This document shows positions 29,419-36,886 of a stretch of DNA of 64,000 nt, piece by piece. The first letter of the stretch is position 1. Each line of letters starts with the position of its first letter. Source of the DNA: Pseudomonas sp. 8AS (GTDB lineage Bacteria > Pseudomonadota > Gammaproteobacteria > Pseudomonadales > Pseudomonadaceae). The position numbers and the translations under genes are program-made. The notes below the pieces were generated by a model. It made no database searches and had not been told where the DNA came from. It saw only the letters and a program-made list of their open reading frames with translations. Where the stretch lies: assembly GCF_902506505.1 (NCBI RefSeq), contig NZ_LR733406.1:1822117-1886116 (forward strand). The letters run 5' to 3'.

Positions 29419-30558
29419 ATGAGCCGTAACTGGATCAGCTTTCCCCTGCGTGAAGGCGAGTGTTCGCGCCAGGCGCACTGCGATTTCCCGCAGGGCACCT
29501 ACGAGCGCGAGATGGGCCGCGAGGGCTTCTTCGGCCCGGTAACCCAGCTGCACCACAAGCATCCGCCGACCGGCTGGATCGACTGGCAGGGCCCGCTGCG
29601 CCCGCACGCGTTCAACTTCAACCGCATCGCCAGCGAGCGCGACTGTCCGCTGGAGGCGCCGCTGTGCCTGCACAACGCCGATGTGAAGCTGCGCGTGTGG
29701 AAGACCCACGGCGCCATGCGCCACCTGGCGCGCAACAGCGACGGCGACGAGCTGCTGTTCGTGCATGACGGCGCCGGGCACTTCTACTGCGACTTCGGCC
29801 ACCTGGAATACCGCGACGGCGACTACCTGGTGATCCCGCGCGGCACCGCCTGGCGCATCGAGCCGACGGCACCCAGCCACTTCCTGCTGATCGAGAACAC
29901 CGATGGCGCCTACCAGCTGCCGGACAAGGGCCTGCTCGGCCCGCAGGCGATCTTCGACCCGGCGGTGCTCGATCATCCGCGCATCGACGCCGCCTTCAAG
30001 GCCCAGCAGGACGAAAACCCCTGGCAGGTCCGGATCAAGCGCCGTGGCCAGATCAGCACGGTGACCTATCCGTACAACCCGCTGGATGTGGTCGGCTGGC
30101 ACGGCGACAACACGGTGGTGCGTCTGAACTGGCGCGACATCCGCCCGCTGATGAGCCACCGCTACCACCTGCCGCCGTCGGCGCACACCACCTTCGTCGC
30201 CAATGGCTTCGTCGTCTGCACCTTCACCCCGCGGCCGATCGAGTCCGATCCGGGCGCGCTGAAGGTGCCGTTCTTCCACAACAACGACGACTACGACGAG
30301 GTGCTGTTCTACCACCGCGGCAACTTCTTCAGCCGCGACAACATCGAGGCCGGGATGGTCACCTTCCACCCCTGCGGCTTCCCCCACGGCCCGCATCCGA
30401 AGGCGCTGAAAAAGGCCCAGGACGACCCGGCGACCTTCGCCGAGGAAGTGGCGGTGATGATCGACACCCGCCGCGCCCTGGAGGTGGCCGAAGCCGCCGC
30501 TGGCGTGGACGTCCCCGAATACGTGAACTCCTGGCGTGCGCCGGGCAAGGAATCCTGA
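29419..30558 (+). CDS. hmgA: Short-type homogentisate 1,2-dioxygenase
   Basis: A 379-residue cupin-fold protein. It shares the homogentisate dioxygenase C-terminal metal region (FFHNNDDYDE, FHPCGFPHGPHP) but is about 50 residues shorter than the usual Pseudomonas HmgA (about 430) and does not begin with the usual LSGFGNEFAS stretch. It should open the homogentisate ring to maleylacetoacetate. The position between hpd and fahA supports that reaction. GAGGAGA is eight bases before ATG 29419. Its stop and the fahA start share one base (TGATG). The family is confident; identity as the functional HmgA is inferred from context. Confidence 0.85.
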   Translation: MSRNWISFPLREGECSRQAHCDFPQGTYEREMGREGFFGPVTQLHHKHPPTGWIDWQGPLRPHAFNFNRIASERDCPLEAPLCLHNADVKLRVWKTHGAMRHLARNSDGDELLFVHDGAGHFYCDFGHLEYRDGDYLVIPRGTAWRIEPTAPSHFLLIENTDGAYQLPDKGLLGPQAIFDPAVLDHPRIDAAFKAQQDENPWQVRIKRRGQISTVTYPYNPLDVVGWHGDNTVVRLNWRDIRPLMSHRYHLPPSAHTTFVANGFVVCTFTPRPIESDPGALKVPFFHNNDDYDEVLFYHRGNFFSRDNIEAGMVTFHPCGFPHGPHPKALKKAQDDPATFAEEVAVMIDTRRALEVAEAAAGVDVPEYVNSWRAPGKES

Positions 30559-31541
30559 TGAAACTCGCTTCTCTCAATCAAGGCCGCGACGGCGTACTCG
30601 TCGTCGTATCCCGCGACCTGAACCGCGCGGTCAAGGTGCCGCAGATCGCCGCCACCCTGCAGGTCGCCCTGGACGACTGGGCGATCAAGCGCCCGCAGCT
30701 GGAGGCGACCTACCAGCGCCTCAACGATGGCCTGGAGCCGGACGCTTTCTGCTTCGACCAGGCCGCCTGCCACAGCCCGCTGCCGCGTGCCTATCACTGG
30801 GCCGATGGCAGTGCCTACGTCAACCACGTCGAGCTGGTGCGCAAGGCCCGTGGCGCCGAGATGCCGGAATCCTTCTGGCACGACCCGCTGATGTACCAGG
30901 GCGGCGCCGACAGCTTTATCCCGCCGCATAGCCCGATCCTGATGGCCGACGAGGCCTGGGGAATCGACCTGGAAGCCGAGCTGGCGGTGATCACCGACGA
31001 CGTGCCGATGGGCGCCAGCGCGGCCGAGGCGGCCGGGCATATCCAGCTGCTGATGCTGGTCAACGACGTGTCGCTGCGCAACCTGATTCCCGGCGAGCTG
31101 GCCAAGGGCTTTGGCTTCTATCAGAGCAAGCCGTCGTCGAGCTTCTCTCCAGTGGCGGTGACCCCGGACGAGCTGGGCGACGCCTGGAAAGACGGCAAGG
31201 TGCATCGCCCGCTGGTCTCGCACATCAACGACGCGCTGTTCGGCCAGCCGGATGCCGGCGTGGACATGACCTTCAACTTCCCGACCCTGGTTGCCCACGC
31301 CGCCAAGACCCGCCCGCTGGGCAGCGGCAGCATCATCGGCTCGGGCACCGTGTCCAATTACGACCGCAGCGCCGGCTCGTCCTGCCTGGCAGAGAAACGC
31401 ATGCTGGAGATCGTCGAGAGCGGCGAGGCGAAAACGCCGTTCCTCAAGTTCGGCGACCGCGTGCGCATCGAGATGTTCGACGCCAGCGGCCACAGCATCT
31501 TCGGCGCCATCGACCAGGCGGTGGAGCGCTATGCGCGCTGA
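30558..31541 (+). CDS. fahA: Fumarylacetoacetate hydrolase family protein
   Basis: A 327-residue hydrolase that splits fumarylacetoacetate into fumarate and acetoacetate. Metal-binding acidic residues are in GIDLEAELAVITDD (ExE pattern), followed by MLVNDVSLRN and, further on, GSIIGSGTVSN. This is the shorter bacterial class, about 330 residues, rather than the 420-residue class of animals. It starts at the ATG overlapping the hmgA stop, so the two are translationally coupled. The pathway role follows from cluster order. Confidence 0.92.
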   Translation: MKLASLNQGRDGVLVVVSRDLNRAVKVPQIAATLQVALDDWAIKRPQLEATYQRLNDGLEPDAFCFDQAACHSPLPRAYHWADGSAYVNHVELVRKARGAEMPESFWHDPLMYQGGADSFIPPHSPILMADEAWGIDLEAELAVITDDVPMGASAAEAAGHIQLLMLVNDVSLRNLIPGELAKGFGFYQSKPSSSFSPVAVTPDELGDAWKDGKVHRPLVSHINDALFGQPDAGVDMTFNFPTLVAHAAKTRPLGSGSIIGSGTVSNYDRSAGSSCLAEKRMLEIVESGEAKTPFLKFGDRVRIEMFDASGHSIFGAIDQAVERYAR

Positions 31542-31555
31542 TTGCTGCCGCATGC

Positions 31556-31618
31556 GTAGGAGCCAGCTTGCTGGCGATCCGGCGCTAGCAAGAATATCGC
31601 CAGCAAGCTGGCTCCTAC
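31556..31618. repeat. Long perfect hairpin between fahA and maiA
   Basis: Two perfect 23-base arms, starting GTAGGAGCCAGCTTGCTGGC (31556) and mirrored at 31596-31618, enclose a 17-base loop. The arms are of the GTAGGAGC/GCTCCTAC kind found in pseudomonad REP elements. It lies inside the operon, just 13 bases before the maiA start, so it could slow or split expression. Confidence 0.85.
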
Positions 31619-31631
31619 AGGGACGTTTGCC

Positions 31632-32282
31632 ATGCTGACGCTCTATTCCTACTGGCGCTCCAGCGCCGCCTACCGGGTACGCATCGCCTTGGGCCTCAAG
31701 GGCCTGGCCTACCAGCAGGTGCCGGTGCACCTGGTCAAGGATGGCGGCCAGCAGCATGCGCCCGACTATCGGGCGCTCAACCCGCAGGGACTGGTGCCGC
31801 TGCTGGTGGATGCCGGTAATGGCGGGGTGCGCATTGCCCAGTCGCTGGCCATCCTCGAATACCTCGACGAGGTGTTCCCGGTGCCGGCGCTGCTGCCGGC
31901 CGACCCGGCCCTGCGCGCCCAGGTGCGCGCCCTGGCTTTGCATATCGCCTGCGACATCCACCCGCTGAACAACCTGCGCGTGCTGCAGTACCTGTCCACT
32001 GAGCTGGGCGCCAGCGACGAGGCGAAGAACGCCTGGTACCGCCACTGGGTCGACCAGGGCCTGGCGGCGGTGGAGCAGGGCCTGGCCGTGTTCGACGAGC
32101 GCCTGTCGCTGGGCGAGCGCCCCGGCTACCTGGAAGCCTGCCTGATCCCGCAGCTGTACAACGCGCGGCGCTTCGCCTGTGACCTCAGTGGCTATCCGCG
32201 CATCCTTGCTATCGCGACGCGTTGCGAAACCCTCGAAGCCTTCAAACTGGCGGCTCCGGAGGTGCAGCCCGACGCGCAATAA
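31632..32282 (+). CDS. maiA: Maleylacetoacetate isomerase
   Basis: A 216-residue zeta-class glutathione transferase. The active-site SSxxxR motif is in YWRSSAAYRVRIALGLKGL, and the N-terminal thioredoxin fold and helical C-terminal half fit the family length. It isomerises maleylacetoacetate to fumarylacetoacetate using glutathione, upstream of FahA in the pathway. The ribosome-binding site is poor because the preceding hairpin ends just before it (CAGGGACGTTTGCC). Confidence 0.93.
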   Translation: MLTLYSYWRSSAAYRVRIALGLKGLAYQQVPVHLVKDGGQQHAPDYRALNPQGLVPLLVDAGNGGVRIAQSLAILEYLDEVFPVPALLPADPALRAQVRALALHIACDIHPLNNLRVLQYLSTELGASDEAKNAWYRHWVDQGLAAVEQGLAVFDERLSLGERPGYLEACLIPQLYNARRFACDLSGYPRILAIATRCETLEAFKLAAPEVQPDAQ

Positions 32283-32316
32283 GGAACACCCACCTTGCCT
32301 AGCTCCGCCGTGCCAC

Positions 32317-32346
32317 AAGCGCGGCGGGTTCGATCCCCGTCACGAT
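32317..32346 (+). other. tRNA T-arm-like fragment
   Basis: GCGGG-TTCGATC-CCCGT is a standard T-stem and T-loop (the stem pairs with one G-T), followed by CACGATAAAAAC with no CCA end. No acceptor or anticodon arm is found upstream. It looks like a broken 3' end of a tRNA, or chance; such fragments often mark former integration sites. Confidence 0.3.
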
Positions 32347-32364
32347 AAAAACAACAGGTGACGC

Positions 32365-33825
32365 ATGACCCGTGAAAAACCGAAGAACCTCTGGCTCTCG
32401 CGCTGGGGCTTTATCCTCGCTGCAACCGGCTCCGCCGTGGGCCTGGGCAATATCTGGAAATTCCCCTACATCACCGGCGAATACGGCGGTGGTGCCTTCG
32501 TCCTGATGTACCTGGCCTGCATCCTGGCCATCGGCATTCCGGTGATGATGACCGAGATCGCCCTCGGCCGGCGTGGCCGCGGCAGCCCGATCGACGCCAT
32601 CGCCCGCGTGGTGCGCGAGAACAACAGTAACCCGCTGTGGAAGAGCGTCGGCCTGATGGCCATGCTCGCCGGCTTCATGATCCTGTGTTTCTACGTGGTG
32701 GTGGCCGGCTGGGCCTTCGCCTACACGTGGAAGATGGCCTCCGGGGCCCTGGCCGCGCCCAGCGTGGATGCCCTGGCCAAGGTATTCGAAACGCACAACG
32801 CCAGCCCCTGGCAACTCGGTGGCTGGAGCGTGCTGGTGGCGCTGCTGACCCTGTGGATCGTCGGCAAGGGCGTGCAGGCCGGGGTGGAGAAGGCCTTCCG
32901 CTGGATGATGCCGGGGCTGGCGCTGATGCTGATCGTGCTGGTCGGCTATGCCTGGACCAGCGGCAGCTTTAGCCAGGGTTTTGCCTTCCTGTTCACCTTC
33001 GATGCCTCGAAGATCACCGGCGAAGCGCTGCTGGCGGCCCTCGGCCATGCCTTCTTCACCCTCAGCCTGGCTTCCGGCGCCATCCTCACCTATGGCTCCT
33101 ATATCCCGGACGGCCAGTCCATCGCCCGCACCACCTTCATCGTCGCCATCGCCGACACCTGCGTGGCGCTGCTGGCGGGGCTGGCGATCTTCCCGGTGAT
33201 CTTCGCCAATGGCATGGACCCCAGCGCCGGCCCTGGCCTGATCTTCATGAGCCTGCCGCTGGCCTTCCAGCAGATGCCATTCGGCACCGTATTCGGCGTG
33301 CTGTTCTTCGCCATGGTCTCGGTCGCCGCGCTGACCTCGGCTATCTCGATGATCGAGGCGCTGGTCGCCTACCTCAACGAGAAGCACGGCATCAGCCGGG
33401 TCAAGGCGGCCGCCGGTTCCGGTGCGCTGCTGCTGGTGATCAGCCTGCTGGCGATGCTCTCGTTCAACCTCGGTGCCGAGTGGAAGCTGTTCGGCTTTAC
33501 CCTGTTCGATGGCCTGGACTACCTGACCTCGCGCTGGATGATGCCGCTGGGCGGTATCTGCATGGTGATCCTCGCCGGCTACTGCCTGCGCAGCGAGATC
33601 ATGCGTGACGAACTGGGTCTGGCTCCGGCCGGCTATGCCCTGTGGCTGTTCATGGTGCGCTACGTCAGCCCGGTGCTGATCCTCATGGTGTTCCTGCACG
33701 CCCTCGGCTGGCTGGGCTTCGACCCGATCGCCCAGTGGTACTGGATCGCCGGCGCGATTGGCGCCCTGGCCCTGCTCGGCGAACTGCTGGCGCCGCGCGT
33801 GCGCCATGAGCTGGCGCTGCGCTAA
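32365..33825 (+). CDS. Sodium-dependent transporter, NSS/SNF family
   Basis: A 486-residue membrane protein with about 11-12 helices. The first helix carries the family signature GSAVGLGNIWKFPYI with the sodium/substrate unwound region; the sixth (LSLASGAILTYGSYI) and eighth helices are typical. Bacterial NSS proteins import amino acids with sodium. The tyrosine-degradation genes just upstream suggest an aromatic amino acid or related substrate; this is inference from position. It has 82 bases of upstream intergenic space, so it may be the last gene of the same transcript. Confidence 0.9.
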   Translation: MTREKPKNLWLSRWGFILAATGSAVGLGNIWKFPYITGEYGGGAFVLMYLACILAIGIPVMMTEIALGRRGRGSPIDAIARVVRENNSNPLWKSVGLMAMLAGFMILCFYVVVAGWAFAYTWKMASGALAAPSVDALAKVFETHNASPWQLGGWSVLVALLTLWIVGKGVQAGVEKAFRWMMPGLALMLIVLVGYAWTSGSFSQGFAFLFTFDASKITGEALLAALGHAFFTLSLASGAILTYGSYIPDGQSIARTTFIVAIADTCVALLAGLAIFPVIFANGMDPSAGPGLIFMSLPLAFQQMPFGTVFGVLFFAMVSVAALTSAISMIEALVAYLNEKHGISRVKAAAGSGALLLVISLLAMLSFNLGAEWKLFGFTLFDGLDYLTSRWMMPLGGICMVILAGYCLRSEIMRDELGLAPAGYALWLFMVRYVSPVLILMVFLHALGWLGFDPIAQWYWIAGAIGALALLGELLAPRVRHELALR

Positions 33826-33895
33826 GACCCTGTGATGGATGAAGGCCCTGTTAGACGGGCTGTGTGAAAACCTGGCCGTGCGGCCGGGTTGCAGG

Positions 33896-33925
33896 CAATG
33901 CCCGTATCGGCCGATACGGGCATTG
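33896..33925. terminator. Perfect 30-base palindrome, probable terminator
   Basis: CAATGCCCGTATCGG is followed directly by its exact reverse complement CCGATACGGGCATTG, with TCGTTT after it. No loop bases remain unpaired in the linear palindrome. It lies after the NSS transporter and before a transposase remnant; it may terminate transcription, or mark an insertion-sequence end. Confidence 0.55.
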
Positions 33926-33931
33926 TCGTTT

Positions 33932-34259
33932 ATGGGCTGCCTCCAGGGACAAGAGCGTCCGCAGAGCAGCCTGTTTCCACCGATGCTGGACGAACCGGCT
34001 CCCGAGGATCACCTGGTGCGGGTGATCGAGGCCTAGGTGCTTCGGCGGCCCTGCCGGTGCTGAGCTTCTGCAAGGCGCAACCGCAGAAGGCCGCTCGCCC
34101 AGCCTGCGATCCGGCGGACCAGCTCAGGTTAGTTTCAGCTCATTCGCTCCTGGCGCCGACTGGAAGCCGGGCGGTGGTGCAATGTCGAGGTGACATGGCT
34201 GCTCGGCCGGCCGGTTGGCATCGGACTTCAACAACATTGCCGGCTTCCGTAAAAGTAAT
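33932..34259 (+). pseudogene. Decayed IS1182-type transposase
   Basis: A short frame (34 codons, stop at 34036) reads GCLQGQERPQSSLFPPMLD and DHLVRVIEA, the N-terminus of IS1182-family transposases. The next family block appears after the stop in another frame as LSFCKAQPQKAARPACDPAD. Later pieces follow in further frames: IRSWRRLEAGRWCNVEVTWL, then SDFNNIAGFRKSN. The order is that of an intact transposase, with several frameshifts. Nothing recognisable follows 34260, so the 3' part is lost. Confidence 0.75.
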
Positions 34260-34429
34260 GTGCGGTCTTCCAGGCGACCCGTCGCAATCGGAGTGGCGAT
34301 ACGCAGCGTATCCATGCTGCCCGCACAGCTTGCGGCGCCCGCCTGTTGCAGGTGCGGTGCAGCAAAGCCAAGCGCCGGTCGGTCACCTCGAGCTGATGGG
34401 CTGCCCCTCGTTTTCCACTACCCAGAAAC

Positions 34430-34460
34430 AGCAACGCCCCAAACCAGTCGGGGCGTTGCT
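34430..34460 (-). terminator. Hairpin downstream of tRNA-Gly
   Basis: Read on the minus strand, GCAACGCCCC and GGGGCGTTGC form a ten-base-pair stem followed by TGTTTCTGG. It lies about 50 bases beyond the 3' end of the tRNA gene and is a likely terminator for it. Confidence 0.7.
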
Positions 34461-34511
34461 GTGGTCTGCAATCAGGATGTTTACACACGGCCTGTAGGGC
34501 AGCGCTTGTTC

Positions 34512-34585
34512 TGGAGCGGGCGAAGGGAATCGAACCCTCGTCATGAGCTTGGGAAGCTCAGGTAATGCCATTATACGACGCCCGC
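34512..34585 (-). tRNA. tRNA-Gly (anticodon CCC)
   Basis: The 74-base sequence folds as a full cloverleaf: acceptor GCGGGCG / CGCCCGC, D-arm TATAATGGCATTA, anticodon stem TGAGC / GCTCA with loop TTCCCAA (anticodon CCC, reading GGG), T-arm GAGGG-TTCGATT-CCCTT and discriminator T followed by encoded CCA. It is the only tRNA gene found in the window. Confidence 0.95.
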
Positions 34586-34719
34586 TTGAGCGGGTGACTT
34601 TGTACCAGAATCACTTGCCGAGGTGAAGCCACGGCGCAAGAAATACCTGCGTCGCGGGGCACGGCGTTGCCGCTGGCAGCCGCGGCGGGGCCTTGCCGGG
34701 CTGCCGGCGGCAACGGGGT

Positions 34720-35601
34720 TCAGCCGGCGAGGGCGGCACTCTCGCCCATGGCCACACTGCGCGGGCGCTGGCCCAGCGGTTGTTGCAGGTAGCCCAGCAG
34801 GGTGTCGCGGGTCTGCAGCCAGGCGCCCTTGTGCTCCATGTCGAGGAAGTGGCCGGCCTTGTCGATGCTGCGGAACTCGCTGTGGCGCACGTACTGGGCG
34901 AACAGGCGGGCATCTTCGACCGTGGTGTACTCGTCCCACTCGCCGTTGACGAACAACGTGGGAATCTCGATTTCCGCGGCGAAGCTGGTGCAGGAACGCC
35001 CTTCCATGTTCAGCACGTTCTCCACGTGGAAGCACATCTGCTGGTATTCGTAGCTTTCCAGGCTGGTCAGGTGGCGATGGTTGTAGCGCTTGTACAGCGA
35101 CGGCAGGTGTTTGCCGATGGTGCCGTTGAGCAGCAGGCCGGCGCTCTCGCGGTCGCACGCCTTCATCACTGTCACGCCGCGCTCCAGGTAGCCGAGCATG
35201 GCCTGGTTGGTGACCGGCGAGAACGAGTTGATCACCGCCCGCACGATGCGCCGTGGCCGGCGTGCCAGGGCCTGCAGGGTGGCGATGCCGCCCCAGGAGA
35301 AGGACAGCACGTGGTCGCAGGCGAACTGCTCGACCAGTTCGAGGAGGATGTCGGCTTCCTCTTCACGGGTCATCAGGCGCGTGTGCTCGTTGTGCTCGCG
35401 CGACTGGCCGGCGTAGGGCAGGTCGAACAGCACCACGTTGAAATGCGGGTAGAGATAGCGGACGGTCTGGGCGAAGGACGCCGTTGTCGACAGTGAACCG
35501 TTGACCAGAATGATGGTGTGCTCGGCGTTGTCGGCGCGGTAGAACTCCGTGTAAACCCGGTATTGCCCCTGGATATCCAGCACAGCGGTTTCTGGTTTCA
35601 T
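34720..35601 (-). CDS. phaG: (R)-3-hydroxyacyl-ACP thioesterase/CoA transacylase, PhaG-like
   Basis: A 293-residue alpha/beta-hydrolase close to PhaG of P. putida throughout: start VLDIQGQYRVYTEFYRAD, HVLSFSWGGIATLQALARRP, NGTIGKHLPSLYKRYNHRHL and NGEWDEYTTVEDARLFAQYV. PhaG diverts 3-hydroxyacyl-ACP from fatty-acid synthesis to medium-chain polyhydroxyalkanoate or related lipids; RhlA is the nearest relative but differs at the N-terminus. A GGGG-type site lies about eight bases before ATG 35601. It forms a functional theme with phaJ1, although the two genes are 13 kb apart. Confidence 0.88.
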   Translation of the reverse strand: MKPETAVLDIQGQYRVYTEFYRADNAEHTIILVNGSLSTTASFAQTVRYLYPHFNVVLFDLPYAGQSREHNEHTRLMTREEEADILLELVEQFACDHVLSFSWGGIATLQALARRPRRIVRAVINSFSPVTNQAMLGYLERGVTVMKACDRESAGLLLNGTIGKHLPSLYKRYNHRHLTSLESYEYQQMCFHVENVLNMEGRSCTSFAAEIEIPTLFVNGEWDEYTTVEDARLFAQYVRHSEFRSIDKAGHFLDMEHKGAWLQTRDTLLGYLQQPLGQRPRSVAMGESAALAG

Positions 35602-35980
35602 GATGCATGCCCCTGACGTGCAGTATTACGGACGCGCAGCCGCAGGAACGCGAGCTGCACGAGCTTCAGGACAGGTAGGCATGCGCCTGGAAAAGTGGGG
35701 GCCCTTGTCGACGGGTACGGTCTGCCGACAGGTCTTGTTATTGGCGGGCGATTTTTCGGTCCGGGAATCGACCAAGGAGCAGTGGCATCACTGCGCTTCG
35801 GTACGATCGGGGGCAGTCCCGTTTCAGGTGCCGTGGCACCCTCAACCAAAAAAGTGTTCTTAGATGCTGCTTATGACTTGCTGGTCACTTACGGACCTTG
35901 GATTTGATTCAAGCAGGCTTGTGTGACCGAAGCAAGTCACTCGTATGGCTGATTCTGCAACTTCTGCCGGACGGTAGCGC
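35602..35980. other. Intergenic region upstream of phaG
   Basis: No supported gene. A short palindrome GGTGCC-GT-GGCACC (35828-35841) and GC-poor runs near 35855-35915 are visible. The phaG promoter must lie here. Weak reading frames on both strands have no ribosome-binding sites and no family resemblance. Confidence 0.4.
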
Positions 35981-36673
35981 TCAGACCAGGGCCGCTTCCG
36001 CGGCACTCAGCGCCCGGTATTCGCCAGGCGCCAGGCCCGGGTCGAGTTGCAGCGGGCCCATGCGCTCGCGGTGCAGGCCGATGACCTTGTTCTGGAAGTG
36101 GCCGAACATGCGTTTGACCTGGTGATAGCGGCCTTCGTGCAGGGTCAGCAGGGCGCTGTGGCTGTCGAGGATCTGCAGCTCGGCGGGCAATGTGGTGAGG
36201 TTCTCGTAGGCGAAGTACAGGCCGTGGGCGAACACCTCGATGTACTCGGCGGTGATCGGCTGCTCGGTCGTGACCCGGTAGACCTTGCCCAGGCGGCTGC
36301 GCGGTTCGGTCAGGCGACGCGACCACAGGCCGTCGTTGGTGAGCAGCAGCAGGCCGCTGGTGCCCAGGTCGAGGCGCCCGGCGATATGCAGCTCGTGTTT
36401 GTCCGGTTCGTCGAGCAGATCGAGCACGGTGCGGTGTTCGGGGTGGCAGGTGGCGCTGACCACGCCGAGCGGCTTGTGCAGCATGAAGAAGCGCGCCGGC
36501 TTGCCGGCCTGCAGCAGCTGGTCGTCCAGCTCGATGCGGCTGAATTCGCGCACTTCGCAGCGGCCGTCGCGCACTGCGGCGCCATCCACCCGGATGCGCC
36601 CGCCGGCCAGCAGCAGGCGGGCATCGGCACGGCTGAACTGCGCCAGGTTGCTGAGGAAACGGTCGAGACGCAC
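35981..36673 (-). CDS. rsuA: 16S rRNA pseudouridine(516) synthase
   Basis: A 230-residue pseudouridine synthase. An S4 RNA-binding domain (MRLDRFLSNLAQFSRADAR) is followed by the RsuA catalytic domain with GRLDLGTSGLLLLTNDG, where the Asp is catalytic, and GRYHQVKRMFGHF. The start is GTG, three bases after the stop of the upstream small gene, so the two are probably coupled. It modifies U516 of small-subunit rRNA in the cytoplasm. Confidence 0.93.
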   Translation of the reverse strand: MRLDRFLSNLAQFSRADARLLLAGGRIRVDGAAVRDGRCEVREFSRIELDDQLLQAGKPARFFMLHKPLGVVSATCHPEHRTVLDLLDEPDKHELHIAGRLDLGTSGLLLLTNDGLWSRRLTEPRSRLGKVYRVTTEQPITAEYIEVFAHGLYFAYENLTTLPAELQILDSHSALLTLHEGRYHQVKRMFGHFQNKVIGLHRERMGPLQLDPGLAPGEYRALSAAEAALV

Positions 36674-36676
36674 GGC

Positions 36677-36886
36677 TCAGTCCGCGCCTTGCGGCTCGAC
36701 GGGCAGGCCTTGGGCGCAGCGCGGGCACAGGCAGGCCCGGTCGCGCTGTTCGGCCGGCAGGCTGTCGAGCACGGCCGCATCGACCGGGCTGTGGAAGCAC
36801 CAGCAGTCCTCCACCGCCTCGGCCTTGCCGGCCTGGGCGCAACGGTTGAGCTGGCCGCAGCGCGGGCAACGGCTGCTGTCGGTCAT
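36677..36886 (-). CDS. Small cysteine-rich (CWC-type) protein
   Basis: A 69-residue protein with three cysteine pairs: CPRCGQLNRC near the start, DCWCFHSPVD in the middle and ACLCPRCAQG at the end. They suggest zinc or iron-sulfur binding. The CWCFHSP-type core is a small conserved bacterial family of unknown function. It starts four bases inside the end of the diguanylate cyclase gene and leads into rsuA, so three genes form one transcription unit. Confidence 0.8.
   Translation of the reverse strand: MTDSSRCPRCGQLNRCAQAGKAEAVEDCWCFHSPVDAAVLDSLPAEQRDRACLCPRCAQGLPVEPQGAD

Noticed and set aside
32290..32350. A complete tRNA gene
   Set aside because: Only a T-arm is present; no acceptor, D or anticodon arm can be folded from the preceding bases and CCA is missing.
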